A stretch of 5,280 nucleotides of DNA from Porphyrobacter sp. (GTDB lineage Bacteria; Pseudomonadota; Alphaproteobacteria; Sphingomonadales; Sphingomonadaceae). The stretch spans positions 1 through 5,280 of the forward strand of contig JAGKSZ010000249.1 of assembly GCA_018991295.1 (NCBI GenBank), read 5' to 3'. Made by a program: the position numbers and the translations under genes. Shown in pieces: positions 5,145 to 5,280 of the stretch (its first letter is position 1; every line of letters begins with the position of its first letter). The notes under the pieces were generated by a model. It was not told the origin of the DNA and searched no databases. It saw nothing but the letters and a program-made list of their open reading frames with translations.

Positions 5145-5280
5145 CAGCCCCGCCCCGCCGCATTCGAGCCCGCCCAGGCGCAGCGGCCCCGCGCGACGCG
5201 GCCCGCCCCTGGCCGGGGTCCGCGCGCCGCACAACGGCGCCCGCCCCGCCCGGCCACCCCCCCCCCCGCCCCCCGGCGCG
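5145..5280. other. Extremely GC-rich low-complexity end, probable sequence-quality problem
   Basis: By my count only 13 of the last 120 bases are A or T (about 89% GC), against roughly 60-68% elsewhere. C runs of 11 (5257-5267) and 6 (5269-5274) lie near the end. The first codons of the SDR gene should be here, but only a faint LRLGGL-like echo of the usual N-terminal LDGRVAL strand can be read. I call no gene here. Confidence 0.6.

Noticed and set aside
1..5280. CRISPR array, tRNA/rRNA, insertion sequence or phage attachment site
   Set aside because: I found no regularly spaced direct repeats, no tRNA cloverleaf or conserved rRNA segments, and no transposase or integrase coding sequence.

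Overview
The window looks like a chromosomal piece of a GC-rich alphaproteobacterium, most likely a sphingomonad (Sphingomonadaceae/Erythrobacteraceae). The grounds are strong G/C third-position codon use, hairpin repeats of the kind I recall from sphingomonad intergenic DNA, and a TonB-box-like IVVTAQR motif typical of secreted sphingomonad proteins. No taxonomic search was possible, so this is inference. The sequence ends in a stretch of about 89% GC with long C runs, which looks like a poor-quality contig end.

Layout: (1) 1-239 is a non-coding leader with two adjacent stem-loops (85-110 and 110-156) and an imperfect tandem 23/22-bp repeat (194-238) next to the following start codon. (2) 240-1868 (+) is nadB, L-aspartate oxidase, complete, with all the expected active-site residues. 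(3) 1869-2072 holds a hairpin plus T-rich tract that probably ends nadB transcription, and two copies of a sphingomonad-type palindromic repeat. (4) 2073-3002 (+) encodes an exported TraB/GumN-like protein in which both family GxxH motifs appear to have lost histidine. (5) 3037-3948 (+) encodes a cytoplasmic alpha/beta hydrolase 34 nt downstream, probably co-transcribed with gene 4. (6) 3949-4417 is a convergent intergenic region full of palindromic repeats, with no credible gene. (7) 4418 to about 5144 (-) is a short-chain dehydrogenase/reductase (SDR) whose C-terminal 223 residues are clean but whose N-terminal Rossmann region is broken by an apparent 19-nt insertion and base changes. (8) 5161-5280 is very GC-rich low-complexity sequence.

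How the genes relate: nadB makes iminoaspartate for quinolinate and NAD synthesis, and neither nadA nor nadC is present in the window. The TraB/GumN-like and hydrolase genes form a likely two-gene unit of unknown role. The SDR is transcribed towards them and is separate. I see no defence system, mobile element, CRISPR or RNA gene of a known class. The most interesting points are the histidine-less TraB/GumN protein, the structured nadB leader, and the broken SDR N-terminus.
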